A DNA stretch of 43,269 nucleotides, from positions 1-43,269 of the forward strand of contig NZ_JAYGII010000022.1 of NCBI RefSeq assembly GCF_034931365.1, given 5' to 3'. Made by a program: the position numbers and the translations under genes. The stretch's first letter is position 1; each line of letters begins with the position of its first letter. The notes under the pieces are model-generated. The model was not told the DNA's origin. It made no database searches and worked only from the letters and a program-made list of their open reading frames with translations. Source of the DNA: Natronospira elongata (lineage in GTDB: Bacteria; Pseudomonadota; Gammaproteobacteria; Natronospirales; Natronospiraceae). Shown one piece after another: positions 1 through 7,530 of the stretch.

Positions 1-216
1 AATCGCTTGAATCTCATCCACCGGCACCATCTCGAACAACTGTTCACCGCTATCACTAGCGATCACAGTGACCTTGTCCGGCTCCACCAACCAAATGGCA
101 TCATGAATGCGGGTAGGGCCACTCTGGGTAAACAGTGGCTGCAGGACAATTCCGGTAACGACCAGAAACAGCAGAAAAAGACCGCGAACGGACCAGGAAA
201 CTCCCTTGCTAGGCAT
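1..216 (-). CDS. Partial membrane-anchored protein of unknown function (N-terminal 72 residues)
   Basis: This frame is open from an ATG at 216 to the window edge, so only the N-terminus is present. The protein begins MPSKGVSWSVRGLFLLFLVV: a short basic start, then one hydrophobic segment at about residues 12-28. It could be a membrane anchor or an uncleaved signal. After it comes a polar stretch containing WLVEPDKVTVIASDSGEQLF, probably the start of an extracytoplasmic domain. A purine-rich AAGGGGGT lies a few bases before the ATG. I do not recognise the family. The rest of the gene lies before base 1. Confidence 0.5.
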   Translation of the reverse strand, partial: MPSKGVSWSVRGLFLLFLVVTGIVLQPLFTQSGPTRIHDAIWLVEPDKVTVIASDSGEQLFEMVPVDEIQAI

Positions 217-713
217 GCCCACCCCCTTGCACTTCAGGCGAGATACGACCCTGGTGTCGAGAGGTATTCGGGTTGTGCAAGGAAACAAGGCCGGGGCAAC
301 CGCCAGGCGAGAACCACCGGTGGGCGGCCTGCAATGCGTCAGGCAGGTTCTACAACGTCATGCGAACATCAGCGAGCCAGCGGGAACGTGATCGCTGATT
401 CCCCTGTTTGATCCCCCTCCCCCATCAATCTCTCAATACAGCAGGCTCAAGATAATCAAACCCCACATACTGCTACTGCGCGCCGATACCCCAGATAGAA
501 AACCGGCGCCTTTCTAGCCTAACAACTGGCCCATTGAAAAATCAAACCCCAGTTGGGAGATGGGTTAGAGACTTACTTAAGATGCCCAGCTTTGAGCCTG
601 ATTTGCTTCAGAAAAACACTGCCCAAGCCCTACTCCAAGCATCCTGTTTCAGGATGGGCGGGCTTAGACCTTAGTGCATGACCTATGGGTCGATGCTCGC
701 TGGTAGCACCGGG
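217..713. other. Gene-free stretch with several inverted repeats
   Basis: I see no convincing gene in these 497 bases. They hold the 5' flank of the partial gene at 1-216 and the 3' flank of the thioinosine phosphorylase gene. Three structures stand out. A perfect 8-bp inverted repeat ATCAGCGA/TCGCTGAT lies at 368-375 and 392-399. A nested palindromic region lies at about 513-572 (CTAAC/GTTAG outside, AACTGG/CCAGTT inside). A hairpin lies at 625-664. Small open frames across it on the plus strand have no ribosome site or recognisable domain. Confidence 0.5.
625..664 (-). terminator. Terminator-like hairpin downstream of the thioinosine phosphorylase gene
   Basis: A perfect stem CATCCTG/CAGGATG (640-646 and 650-656) with a 3-nt loop sits inside a weaker outer pairing AAGCCC/GGGCTT. 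Read on the minus strand it lies about 50 bp after the stop codon at 714. A GTTTTTC run follows, though only about 10 bases after the stem, so this is a weak rho-independent terminator at best. Confidence 0.35.
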
Positions 714-1454
714 TCAATTCGCCTGTCGCAGCAATGCCCCCATGATTTCCCGTGCCTTATCGAGGGCACTTTTGAGGTGTGCTTCGATGTCGGCGTGGAT
801 GTCGGTGGCGCCGCGGCCGGCGGCGTGGTTGGCGATGACCGCGCAGCAGGCGTAGGAGATGCCCAGTTCGCGGGCCAGGGCGGCTTCGGGCATGCCGGTC
901 ATGCCGACAAGGTCGGCGCCATCCTTTTCGAGTTTGTCGATTTCGGCTGCGGATTCCAGGCGGGGGCCCTGGGTGGTGGCGTAGGTGCCGTCGCGGGTCA
1001 CGTCGATACCGGCTTCATCGGCCGCCTTGATCAGGCGTTGACGGAGTTCGGGACAATAGGGCTGGGTGAAATCGATATGGGTAACAGCCCGCAGCTCGCC
1101 TTCGTAGAAGGTATGCTGCCGGCCCCAGGTGTAGTCGATGATCTGGTCGGGGATGGCGACGCCGCCGGGGTGCATGTCCTTGCGGATGCCGCCCACGGCG
1201 GCAATGGACAATACCCGGCGAATGCCCACGTTTCGTAGCGCCCAGATGTTGGCGCGATAATTGACCTGATGCGGCGGAATGGTGTGGCCGTGGCCATGGC
1301 GGGCCATGAAGACCACTTCGGTACCGAACAAGCGGCCGTGTGTCACCGGGCCCGAGGGCTCACCATAAGGGGTGGCCACGACTTCCCGGTGGGTAATCTC
1401 TAGCGCATCCAGTTCAGAGAGACCGGTGCCACCGATGATTGCAATTTCCGCCAT
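714..1454 (-). CDS. S-methyl-5'-thioinosine phosphorylase (MTAP/PNP family)
   Basis: This is a 246-residue nucleoside phosphorylase that splits a methylthio-nucleoside with phosphate into methylthioribose-1-phosphate and a purine base. Visible motifs are the N-terminal IIGGTGL phosphate loop (6-12), ARHGHGH (51-57), TQGPRLES (161-168) and GMTGMPEA (184-191). The base-contact segment reads ANHAAG (208-213). The Asn there matches 6-oxopurine-specific phosphorylases rather than the Asp of adenine-specific MTAP, so I favour methylthioinosine as substrate, as shown for the Pseudomonas aeruginosa enzyme. That specificity is inference. The hypoxanthine phosphoribosyltransferase gene lies 28 bp upstream in the same orientation and would use the hypoxanthine released. 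Confidence 0.85.
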   Translation of the reverse strand: MAEIAIIGGTGLSELDALEITHREVVATPYGEPSGPVTHGRLFGTEVVFMARHGHGHTIPPHQVNYRANIWALRNVGIRRVLSIAAVGGIRKDMHPGGVAIPDQIIDYTWGRQHTFYEGELRAVTHIDFTQPYCPELRQRLIKAADEAGIDVTRDGTYATTQGPRLESAAEIDKLEKDGADLVGMTGMPEAALARELGISYACCAVIANHAAGRGATDIHADIEAHLKSALDKAREIMGALLRQAN

Positions 1455-1482
1455 GTTGTTTCCCGTTGTCTGTTTCGTCTAA

Positions 1483-2040
1483 TCAAATGGCATAAATGCC
1501 GGTGAGTTGGCGATGATATTCATCCAGGTCCATGCCGCAGCCAAACACATAGCGATCCGGCACTTCGAGGCCGACGTAGTCCGCTTCCATGGCGGGCGAC
1601 TGGCTTCGCTGCTTGCGTACCAGCACGGCCGTGCCAACCCTTTCAGCACCCTTTTCCCTGCAGTAGTCCACCAGGGCCTTGAGGGTGATGCCTTCATCGA
1701 GGATGTCATCGATCAAAAGAATATTCCTGCCCTTGAGGCTGACCCGGGGCTCGGATATCCAGTTGAGTTTGCCGCCCCGGGTTGAGCCACCGTAGCGGGT
1801 GGCATGAATACTTTCGAGCTGCAGGGGAAAGAGCAGCCTTGGCAGGAGCTGGCCGGCCGGGATCAGGCCACCCAGCAGCACCGACAGAATCAGGGGTTCA
1901 GTGCCGGCCCAGTCTCGGTTGATGGCCTGGGCCATCTGATCATAGGCTCGATTAACGGCGGCAGCGTCATGGATGAGTTCCGCGGTGGCGGGCAGTGCCA
2001 TCCAGTCCTCGGCAGGCCCGTGGCTGATCTCTTCTTTCAT
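1483..2040 (-). CDS. hpt: Hypoxanthine-guanine phosphoribosyltransferase
   Basis: This 185-residue cytoplasmic enzyme converts hypoxanthine or guanine plus PRPP to IMP or GMP. The PRPP-binding loop ILLIDDILDEGITL is at about residues 107-120, with LLGGLIPAG at 56-64 and the RYGGSTRGG loop at 82-90. Length is normal for the family. The start is an ATG with GGAGGGCAGCG in front. It overlaps the end of the mscS-like gene by 4 bp (ATGA), so translation is probably coupled. Together with the downstream thioinosine phosphorylase it forms a methylthioinosine to hypoxanthine to IMP salvage pair. Confidence 0.9.
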   Translation of the reverse strand: MKEEISHGPAEDWMALPATAELIHDAAAVNRAYDQMAQAINRDWAGTEPLILSVLLGGLIPAGQLLPRLLFPLQLESIHATRYGGSTRGGKLNWISEPRVSLKGRNILLIDDILDEGITLKALVDYCREKGAERVGTAVLVRKQRSQSPAMEADYVGLEVPDRYVFGCGMDLDEYHRQLTGIYAI

Positions 2041-3182
2041 CGCTGCCCTCCTTGAGGCTGGGGGGATGAGGCTGACGGATGTGGTTCAGCCTGGGCGATG
2101 CCGTCCGGCACATGCAGGGTGCGCGTGGGGAAGGCGATCTCGGCGCCGTGCTTCTCGATGATCCGCCCAACCTTGAGCAATACATCTTCCTTGACCGCGT
2201 GGAAGTCGGTCCACACCTTGGTATGGGTGAAGCAGTAGATGAAGAAATCCAGGGAGGACTCGCCATAGGTATTGAAGTAAACCATCAGCGTGCGGTCCTT
2301 GGTGATCTCCTCATGCTCATCGAGCATCTGCCGGATATCCTTCAGAATGGGCTCCACCCGGGAGAAATCATCATAGCGGACACCGATGGTTTCGAAGATC
2401 CGTCGATGATGCATGCGCGAGGGGTTTTCCAGTGAGATCTGGTTGAAGATCGAGTTGGGAACATACAGCGGGCGCAGATCAAATGTGCGGATGACCGTGC
2501 GGCGCCAGCCGATCTCCTCCACCGTGCCTTCGATTTCCCGGTCCGGGGAACGCACCCAGTCGCCCACGGAGAAGGGGCGTTCCATGTAGATGGTCAGCCC
2601 GCCGAAGAAATTGGAGAGCAGGTCCTGGGCCGCGAAGCCAATGGCCAGGCCACCGATGCCGCCGAACGCGAGCAAGCCGGTCAGGCTGATGCCGAGGGTC
2701 TGAAGGATAACCAGGCCGGCGGTGACCATGATGGTAACGCGCAGGAGCTTGCTGACGGCGTCCACCGTGGTCTGATCCACCGACTCGCCCTCGGCGTACC
2801 AGCGCTCGACCAGGTTGGCCTCAATGCGCCGGACGATACGGATCAGCGTCCAGGCAATGATGGCAATCAGTACCACATTGCGGACATCCGGTACCGGGTC
2901 GAGGACGGTAGCGCGGATATCATCGCCGATCAGCCCTACGGCAATGCTCAGACCAATGACCCAAATGGCGACCCGGGCCGGACGGCGGGCACTGATGGCG
3001 AAGGCATCGTCCCAGACCCGCTCGGTCTCCCTGGCACGGCGGACCAGGCGAACAAAGATCTGCCGCACGATCAGATCGGCGACGGCGGTGACGAAGATGA
3101 CAATACTGATCTGAACGATGGTGGCCCAGTCCAGGGGCACAATCTCGGCGATGGTCTCCAGAATCTCGCTGGCTTCCTCCAT
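2037..3182 (-). CDS. MscS-family mechanosensitive channel
   Basis: This 381-residue inner-membrane protein belongs to the small-conductance mechanosensitive channel family, which releases solutes on hypo-osmotic shock. Hydrophobic segments lie at about residues 22-40, 70-88, 100-118, 148-164 and 168-190. The last is the pore helix, with the Gly/Ala-rich run LLAFGGIGGLAIGFAAQDLL followed by the family hallmark FGGLTIYMERPFSVGDWV. A soluble C-terminal beta domain follows. Five membrane segments resemble the YnaI/YbdG type more than three-segment MscS. I chose the ATG at 3182, with AGGAG 7 bp before it, over the TTG one codon upstream. It follows nagZ by about 10 bp. Confidence 0.88.
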   Translation of the reverse strand: MEEASEILETIAEIVPLDWATIVQISIVIFVTAVADLIVRQIFVRLVRRARETERVWDDAFAISARRPARVAIWVIGLSIAVGLIGDDIRATVLDPVPDVRNVVLIAIIAWTLIRIVRRIEANLVERWYAEGESVDQTTVDAVSKLLRVTIMVTAGLVILQTLGISLTGLLAFGGIGGLAIGFAAQDLLSNFFGGLTIYMERPFSVGDWVRSPDREIEGTVEEIGWRRTVIRTFDLRPLYVPNSIFNQISLENPSRMHHRRIFETIGVRYDDFSRVEPILKDIRQMLDEHEEITKDRTLMVYFNTYGESSLDFFIYCFTHTKVWTDFHAVKEDVLLKVGRIIEKHGAEIAFPTRTLHVPDGIAQAEPHPSASSPQPQGGQR

Positions 3183-3192
3183 CAAGCGCTCC

Positions 3193-4212
3193 TCAGTTGC
3201 TCAGTTGCGCAATCATCTGACGGGCCCGGGTCCAGGTGGCCGCCACATTATTGCATTGATCCGCCGGCTCGCCGCCCAGCAGCCGCTCAAGGCGTCGGCG
3301 GATGGCGGGAAAATCCCCATTGCCCACCGCATCGATGACCGCCACCGCGGCGGCACGGTCGTTACAGACGGGTAGCAGATCGCAGCCGGCCTCGAGGGCG
3401 GCCCGGGCCCGGTCGGCGGGCGAGCCGATGACGGCCGCCCCGGCCATGCAAAGATCATCGGCGATCACGGCCCCGCCGAAGTCCAGCTCGTGGCGGAGGA
3501 TGTCCTGAATCCAGCGGCCGGAGAAACTGGCCGGCAGACTGTCGACCGCCGAATAGACCACATGGGCCATCATGATCGAGGGCAGCTCCATTCGGGCCAG
3601 GCGCATGAAGGGGATCATGTCCCATTGGCGAAGGTCGTCGAGTTCGCGCTCCTCCACGGGGCAATCCACGTGGGAATCAAGGGTGACGCTGCCATGGCCG
3701 GGAAAGTGCTTGGCGGTGGCGGCCATGCCGCCGGCATGCATGCCCGAGACCAGTGCGCGGGCAAGCCGAAACACCACATCAGGGTCATCGTGAAAGGCGC
3801 GATCCCCGATGACCTCGCTGGCCCCGAAATCCAGATCCACCACCGGGGCGAAACTGAGGTCGACATCGTGTTCCCGCAGCTCCCGGGCGAGCACCCAGCC
3901 GCAAAGCTCGGCCAGGCGCAGGCCGTGGGCGCTATCCTCTTCATAGGCCTCGCCCAGGGCGGCCATGGCCGGCAGACGGGTGAAGCCCTCCCGAAAGCGC
4001 TGCACGCGCCCGCCTTCCTGGTCCACGGTGATCAATATCGGGTTGCTGCGCGCGGCGCGGATGGCCGCGACCAGCTCCCGCAGGGCCGCGGGCGATTCAT
4101 AATTGCGCGAGAAGAGAATGACCGCGCCCACGGCGGGATGGGCCAGCAGCTCCCGGTCCTCGGCCGTGAGGCGAGTGCTTTCGAAATCAATCATGACCGG
4201 CCCGGCTACCAC
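3193..4212 (-). CDS. nagZ: Beta-N-acetylhexosaminidase of muropeptide recycling
   Basis: This 339-residue glycoside hydrolase family 3 enzyme removes GlcNAc from GlcNAc-anhydroMurNAc-peptides in the cytoplasm during peptidoglycan recycling. Visible motifs are VDQEGGRVQR (63-72), KHFPGHG (168-174, the catalytic His loop), DSHVDCP (179-185) and VIADDLCM (249-256, with the likely nucleophile Asp252). There is no signal peptide, as expected. The start is a GTG with AAGGGG 7-8 bp upstream; the ATG a few bases further up runs into a stop in its own frame. The stop of the L,D-transpeptidase gene lies 4 bp upstream, and both genes concern the cell wall. Confidence 0.93.
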   Translation of the reverse strand: MVAGPVMIDFESTRLTAEDRELLAHPAVGAVILFSRNYESPAALRELVAAIRAARSNPILITVDQEGGRVQRFREGFTRLPAMAALGEAYEEDSAHGLRLAELCGWVLARELREHDVDLSFAPVVDLDFGASEVIGDRAFHDDPDVVFRLARALVSGMHAGGMAATAKHFPGHGSVTLDSHVDCPVEERELDDLRQWDMIPFMRLARMELPSIMMAHVVYSAVDSLPASFSGRWIQDILRHELDFGGAVIADDLCMAGAAVIGSPADRARAALEAGCDLLPVCNDRAAAVAVIDAVGNGDFPAIRRRLERLLGGEPADQCNNVAATWTRARQMIAQLSN

Positions 4213-4216
4213 GTGA

Positions 4217-4693
4217 TCATCCCCTTATGTGAACCCGGGTGCCCACCGGCACCCGGTCGAAGAGTTCCACTACCGCCTCATTACGCATCCTAATGCAACC
4301 GGCCGAGCGTGGCACGCCCATGGGAAAGGCATCGGGACAGCCGTGGATGTAGATGAAGCGGCGCATGCTGTCCACCACCCCGAGGCGATTGACGCCGGGC
4401 TCGGTGCCCGATAGCCACAGTATGCGGGTCAGAATCCAGTCACGGGCGGGATCGGATTCGAACAGGGCCGCATCGCAGATCTCGCCGGTGGGGCGGCGGC
4501 CGCGAAAGACCGTGCCCAGGGGCATGCCCTCGCCGATGCGGGCGCGGATCACATGCCAGCCGCGCGGGGTGCAGCCACTGCCTTCGCGCTCGCCGGGGCC
4601 GTTACGGGCAGTGGAGACCGGCCATTCCCGCAGGCAGTGCTCGCCTTCCATCAGGCGCAGGCGCTGCTCGGGAATGGATATCTCAATCCACAT
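4217..4693 (-). CDS. Short YkuD-type L,D-transpeptidase without signal peptide
   Basis: This 158-residue protein is almost only a YkuD catalytic domain. The signature is intact: IYIHGC with His117, then RSAGCIRM with catalytic Cys133 and Arg135. Such enzymes make 3-3 crosslinks in peptidoglycan or attach proteins to it. It starts MWIEISIPEQRLRLMEGEH, with no signal peptide or membrane segment, although the usual substrate is periplasmic. A longer start in the same frame at 4768 lies inside the CYTH gene and adds nothing signal-like. The start overlaps the end of the CYTH gene by 11 bp. Next to nagZ a role in wall recycling is plausible but unproven. Confidence 0.85.
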   Translation of the reverse strand: MWIEISIPEQRLRLMEGEHCLREWPVSTARNGPGEREGSGCTPRGWHVIRARIGEGMPLGTVFRGRRPTGEICDAALFESDPARDWILTRILWLSGTEPGVNRLGVVDSMRRFIYIHGCPDAFPMGVPRSAGCIRMRNEAVVELFDRVPVGTRVHIRG

Positions 4694-5189
4694 CGCGGGC
4701 CTCGCGTTCCGCTTCGCTCCACTGGCTGAAGGGCCGCTGCACCAGGGCGACGTTGAAATAGCGCTCAAGATGGGTCACTTCCGGGCCCAGCCAGTCGGGG
4801 CGCTCGAAGGCTTCCTCGGGGTCGTCGAGCTCAATCTCGGCTACCACCAGGCCCTGATTGTCGCCGAAAAACTCGTCCACCTCCCAGAGATGACCGCCAT
4901 GGCGGATATGGTGGCGGCGTTTTTCGATCCGCGGGCCACGGCAGAGCCCGTCGAGCATGGCCCCGGCCTCCTCGACCGGGATCCGGTAGCTGAACTCGTC
5001 ACGGCTTACGCCCAACTCCAGGCTCTTGATGTTGAGCTCGCCGTGATCACCGGCCACCCGCACCCGCACCGAGGCGCGCCCGCTGCGGTGGTCGGTGAGA
5101 TAGCCCTGGCGCAGGAGGAAACTGTCCTCGGCCGCCGTCCGCCAGGCCTCGCCGTGTACCAGAAACTTGCGCTCGATCTCGCGCGCCAT
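4683..5189 (-). CDS. CYTH-domain triphosphatase / class IV adenylate cyclase family
   Basis: The 168-residue protein opens with MAREIERKFLV, the ExExK motif (E4, E6, K8) that binds metal-triphosphate in the triphosphate tunnel. Further acidic and basic strands follow, including EVDEF and VVAEIEL, as expected of the eight-stranded barrel. Bacterial members are mostly inorganic triphosphatases; a few are adenylate cyclases, and the sequence alone does not decide. It lies 5 bp after rlmD and overlaps the L,D-transpeptidase gene, so all three are probably co-transcribed. Confidence 0.85.
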   Translation of the reverse strand: MAREIERKFLVHGEAWRTAAEDSFLLRQGYLTDHRSGRASVRVRVAGDHGELNIKSLELGVSRDEFSYRIPVEEAGAMLDGLCRGPRIEKRRHHIRHGGHLWEVDEFFGDNQGLVVAEIELDDPEEAFERPDWLGPEVTHLERYFNVALVQRPFSQWSEAEREARDVD

Positions 5190-5194
5190 GGACC

Positions 5195-6523
5195 CTACCC
5201 CTTGCGCTCGAACACCGCCATGGCCTCGGCATGACCGGTGTGGGGGAACATGTCCATGATGCCGGCGGCCTTCAAATGGTAACCGGCCTCATTTACCAAT
5301 TGCCCGGCATCTCGGGCCAGGGTCGCCGGATGACAGGAGACATAGACGATGCGCTCCACCCCCATGGCGGCCAGGCGGGGAATGATTTCATGGGCGCCGC
5401 TGCGGGGCGGGTCCAGCACCGCCAGGCGATAGTCGCGTTGGGCCCAGGGGAAGACGGAGACATCCTCGAACAGGTTGGCGACATGAAAATCCACCCGCTC
5501 GCCCAGGCCGTTGCGCTCGGCGTTGTCGCGGCCGCGGGCCACCAGGCCGTCCTCGCCTTCCACGGCGGTCACCCGGGCACCAGCCCGGGCGATGGGCAGG
5601 GCGAAATTACCGAGCCCGGAGAAGAGATCCAGCACTTCGTCATCCGGCGTCGGCGCCAGCCATTCCAGGGCCTGATCAATCATGGCGCGATTGATGTCGC
5701 GATTGATCTGGATGAAATCGGTGGGCCGGAAGCGAATTTCCACATCATGGGCCGGCAGCCGGTAACTCAGCGCGGGGGCCGATTCGCTCAGGGGCCGAAC
5801 AGTGTCCGGGCCCTTGGGCTGGAGATGGATCCAGAAACCGGTTTCTCGCTCGAAGTCGCGCAGGATGCCCAGGTCGTCGGGCGTGAAGGGGTCCAGATGG
5901 CGCAGTACCAGGGCGGTGTCGTCATCGCCGGCGGCCACTTCGATCTGCGGCAGGCGGGCACGGACGGACAGCTTGCCCACCAGCTCGGAGAGCGCCTCCA
6001 GGCGTTCGCCCACCTGAGGCACCAGCACCTCGCAGCGGGTCATGTCGGTGATATAGGGCGTGCGCCGCTCGCGAAAGCCGACCAGGACCCGGCCCTTGCG
6101 CGGCACGTCCTTGACCCCCAGGCGGGCCCGACGGCGATAGCCCCACTCCGGGCCTTCCAGGGTGGGCAGGACCTGCTCGGGGTCAACGCCACCCAGACGG
6201 CGCAGCTGCTCCAGCAGCATGCGCTGCTTGTAGCGGCGCTGGGCATCGGGGGCGAGATGCTGGAGGCTGCAGCCGCCGCACTGACCGAAAAAGGTGCAGC
6301 GGGGCTCGACCCGTTCCTCGGAGGGCCGTAACACGGTTTCGGTTACGCCCTCGTCCAGCTCCCGGCGTTTTTTCTCCCGGCGCACCACGACCCGTTCGCC
6401 GGGCAAGGCGCCGTGGGCAAATACGGTCTTGCCGGACTCGGCCTGGCCCACGCCACGACCGTCATGGGCCAGGTCGCGGATATCCATCTCCATCTCTACC
6501 GGCGCTTGCTTTCGTCTAGCCAC
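5195..6523 (-). CDS. rlmD: 23S rRNA (uracil-1939-C5)-methyltransferase RlmD
   Basis: This 442-residue protein transfers a methyl group from SAM to U1939 of 23S rRNA. A TRAM RNA-binding domain occupies about residues 10-65. Four cysteines (C76, C82, C85, C164) fit the 4Fe-4S cluster of the family. The SAM site VLDLFSGLGNFALP is at 297-310, DPPRSG at 371-376, and the catalytic loop VSCHPATLARD with Cys397 at 395-405. The start used is a GTG at 6523 overlapping the exonuclease gene by 8 bp. An in-frame ATG at residue 11, just before the TRAM domain, is the alternative. RumB and TrmA lack this TRAM plus cluster layout. Confidence 0.92.
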   Translation of the reverse strand: MARRKQAPVEMEMDIRDLAHDGRGVGQAESGKTVFAHGALPGERVVVRREKKRRELDEGVTETVLRPSEERVEPRCTFFGQCGGCSLQHLAPDAQRRYKQRMLLEQLRRLGGVDPEQVLPTLEGPEWGYRRRARLGVKDVPRKGRVLVGFRERRTPYITDMTRCEVLVPQVGERLEALSELVGKLSVRARLPQIEVAAGDDDTALVLRHLDPFTPDDLGILRDFERETGFWIHLQPKGPDTVRPLSESAPALSYRLPAHDVEIRFRPTDFIQINRDINRAMIDQALEWLAPTPDDEVLDLFSGLGNFALPIARAGARVTAVEGEDGLVARGRDNAERNGLGERVDFHVANLFEDVSVFPWAQRDYRLAVLDPPRSGAHEIIPRLAAMGVERIVYVSCHPATLARDAGQLVNEAGYHLKAAGIMDMFPHTGHAEAMAVFERKG

Positions 6524-7322
6524 GCTTGATCAGGTCCTCCCGGACGGGTTGGTCCTGCCAGCCTTCCAGGAACTGGCGGAAATGATTCTCCTCGCTGGCT
6601 TTCAGGAACTCGCGCACCCGCTCCTGCTCGGCGGTGTACTCCTCCCGGTTGAGCCGCCCGCGCATGTATTCAAAGCGCAGGAAGACGAGATAGGTATTGA
6701 GGGCATCGGTTTCGCAGTAATCGCGCACCGCCTTGATGTCGCCGTCGAGAATCCGGTCCCAGACCAGGCTGCCATGCATGCCCAGCTTGCCCGGCAGGCC
6801 CAGCATCACTGCCACTTCATCGAGCTTGGCCGTGGCCCGGCCCTGGTAGCCGCTGATCACGTCCATCAGGTCCATATGCCGCGAATGGAAGCGGTTGAGG
6901 TAGTTGTTGAAGCGGAAAGGCTGGGCGTTGTCGCCGGTTTCCCAGTAAGTGGGCGCGGCGATGCCATGGTAAAGGGCCCGGTAGTGGAGCACCGGCAGGT
7001 CGAAGCCGGAGCCGTTCCAGGAGACCAGATCGGGCTGGAAGCGCTCCACGCCCTCGAAAAAGCGGGCCACGATCTCTGCCTCGTCGGCGTCTTCCTCGCC
7101 CAGGGTCCAGACCCGGAAGCGGTCGCCCTGGCGCAGGGCCACGGAAATGGCCACCACCTTGTGCAGGTGCAGGGGCAGAAAATCCCGGCCGCCGGTTTCC
7201 TGGCGGCGGCGGTGAAGCATGGCCCGCCCGGTGTCGCGGTCGTCGAGATCACCCAGATCGAGGATGCGCCGGCCGGATTCGGTGTCCGGCACGGTTTCGA
7301 TGTCGAAGGCCAGTATGTTCAA
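6516..7322 (-). CDS. Predicted 3'-5' exonuclease (PolB-like, DEDD superfamily)
   Basis: This 268-residue protein matches the family described as a 3'-5' exonuclease similar to the proofreading domain of family B DNA polymerases. The three exonuclease motifs are visible: FDIET (D7, E9), LVSWNGSGFDLPVLHYRAL in the middle, and RDYCETDALNTY near residue 220. It has no polymerase domain. Substrate and biological role are not established. The start is a TTG at 7322; it is well supported because AAGGGAG lies 6 bp before it and the protein must begin this close to motif I. It is the first gene of the rlmD operon. Confidence 0.85.
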   Translation of the reverse strand: MNILAFDIETVPDTESGRRILDLGDLDDRDTGRAMLHRRRQETGGRDFLPLHLHKVVAISVALRQGDRFRVWTLGEEDADEAEIVARFFEGVERFQPDLVSWNGSGFDLPVLHYRALYHGIAAPTYWETGDNAQPFRFNNYLNRFHSRHMDLMDVISGYQGRATAKLDEVAVMLGLPGKLGMHGSLVWDRILDGDIKAVRDYCETDALNTYLVFLRFEYMRGRLNREEYTAEQERVREFLKASEENHFRQFLEGWQDQPVREDLIKRG

Positions 7323-7530
7323 GCCGTCTCCCTTGCGGATTGCGCTCGGCGGACAAGAAGCGTCCTAGTTTACCAGAGCCCTGGAGGCCGCCGGCATGGC
7401 ATACTAGGGTTATCAAGACATAAGGCGGCGAAGACCGCCGTGTTTCCGGCCTCAATTGGCCGAGGGACAATCAGGGAGGTCCACCACCATCGTTTCCAGA
7501 AGCCGGGGGAGGCAAATAGAGGACCTGTCC

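Noticed and set aside
7..411. An open frame of 134 codons on the plus strand at the window start
   Set aside because: Its first half is antisense to a better-supported membrane protein on the minus strand. The rest shows no domain and no ribosome site.
3490..4293. A 267-codon open frame on the plus strand across nagZ
   Set aside because: It is antisense to nagZ, which has all family motifs.
7323..7530. A possible riboswitch or sigma-54 promoter before the TonB receptor gene
   Set aside because: Only two short hairpins are visible (GGCGG/CCGCC and CGGCC/GGCCG). The cobalamin or other riboswitch core and the GG-N10-GC sigma-54 pattern are not there.
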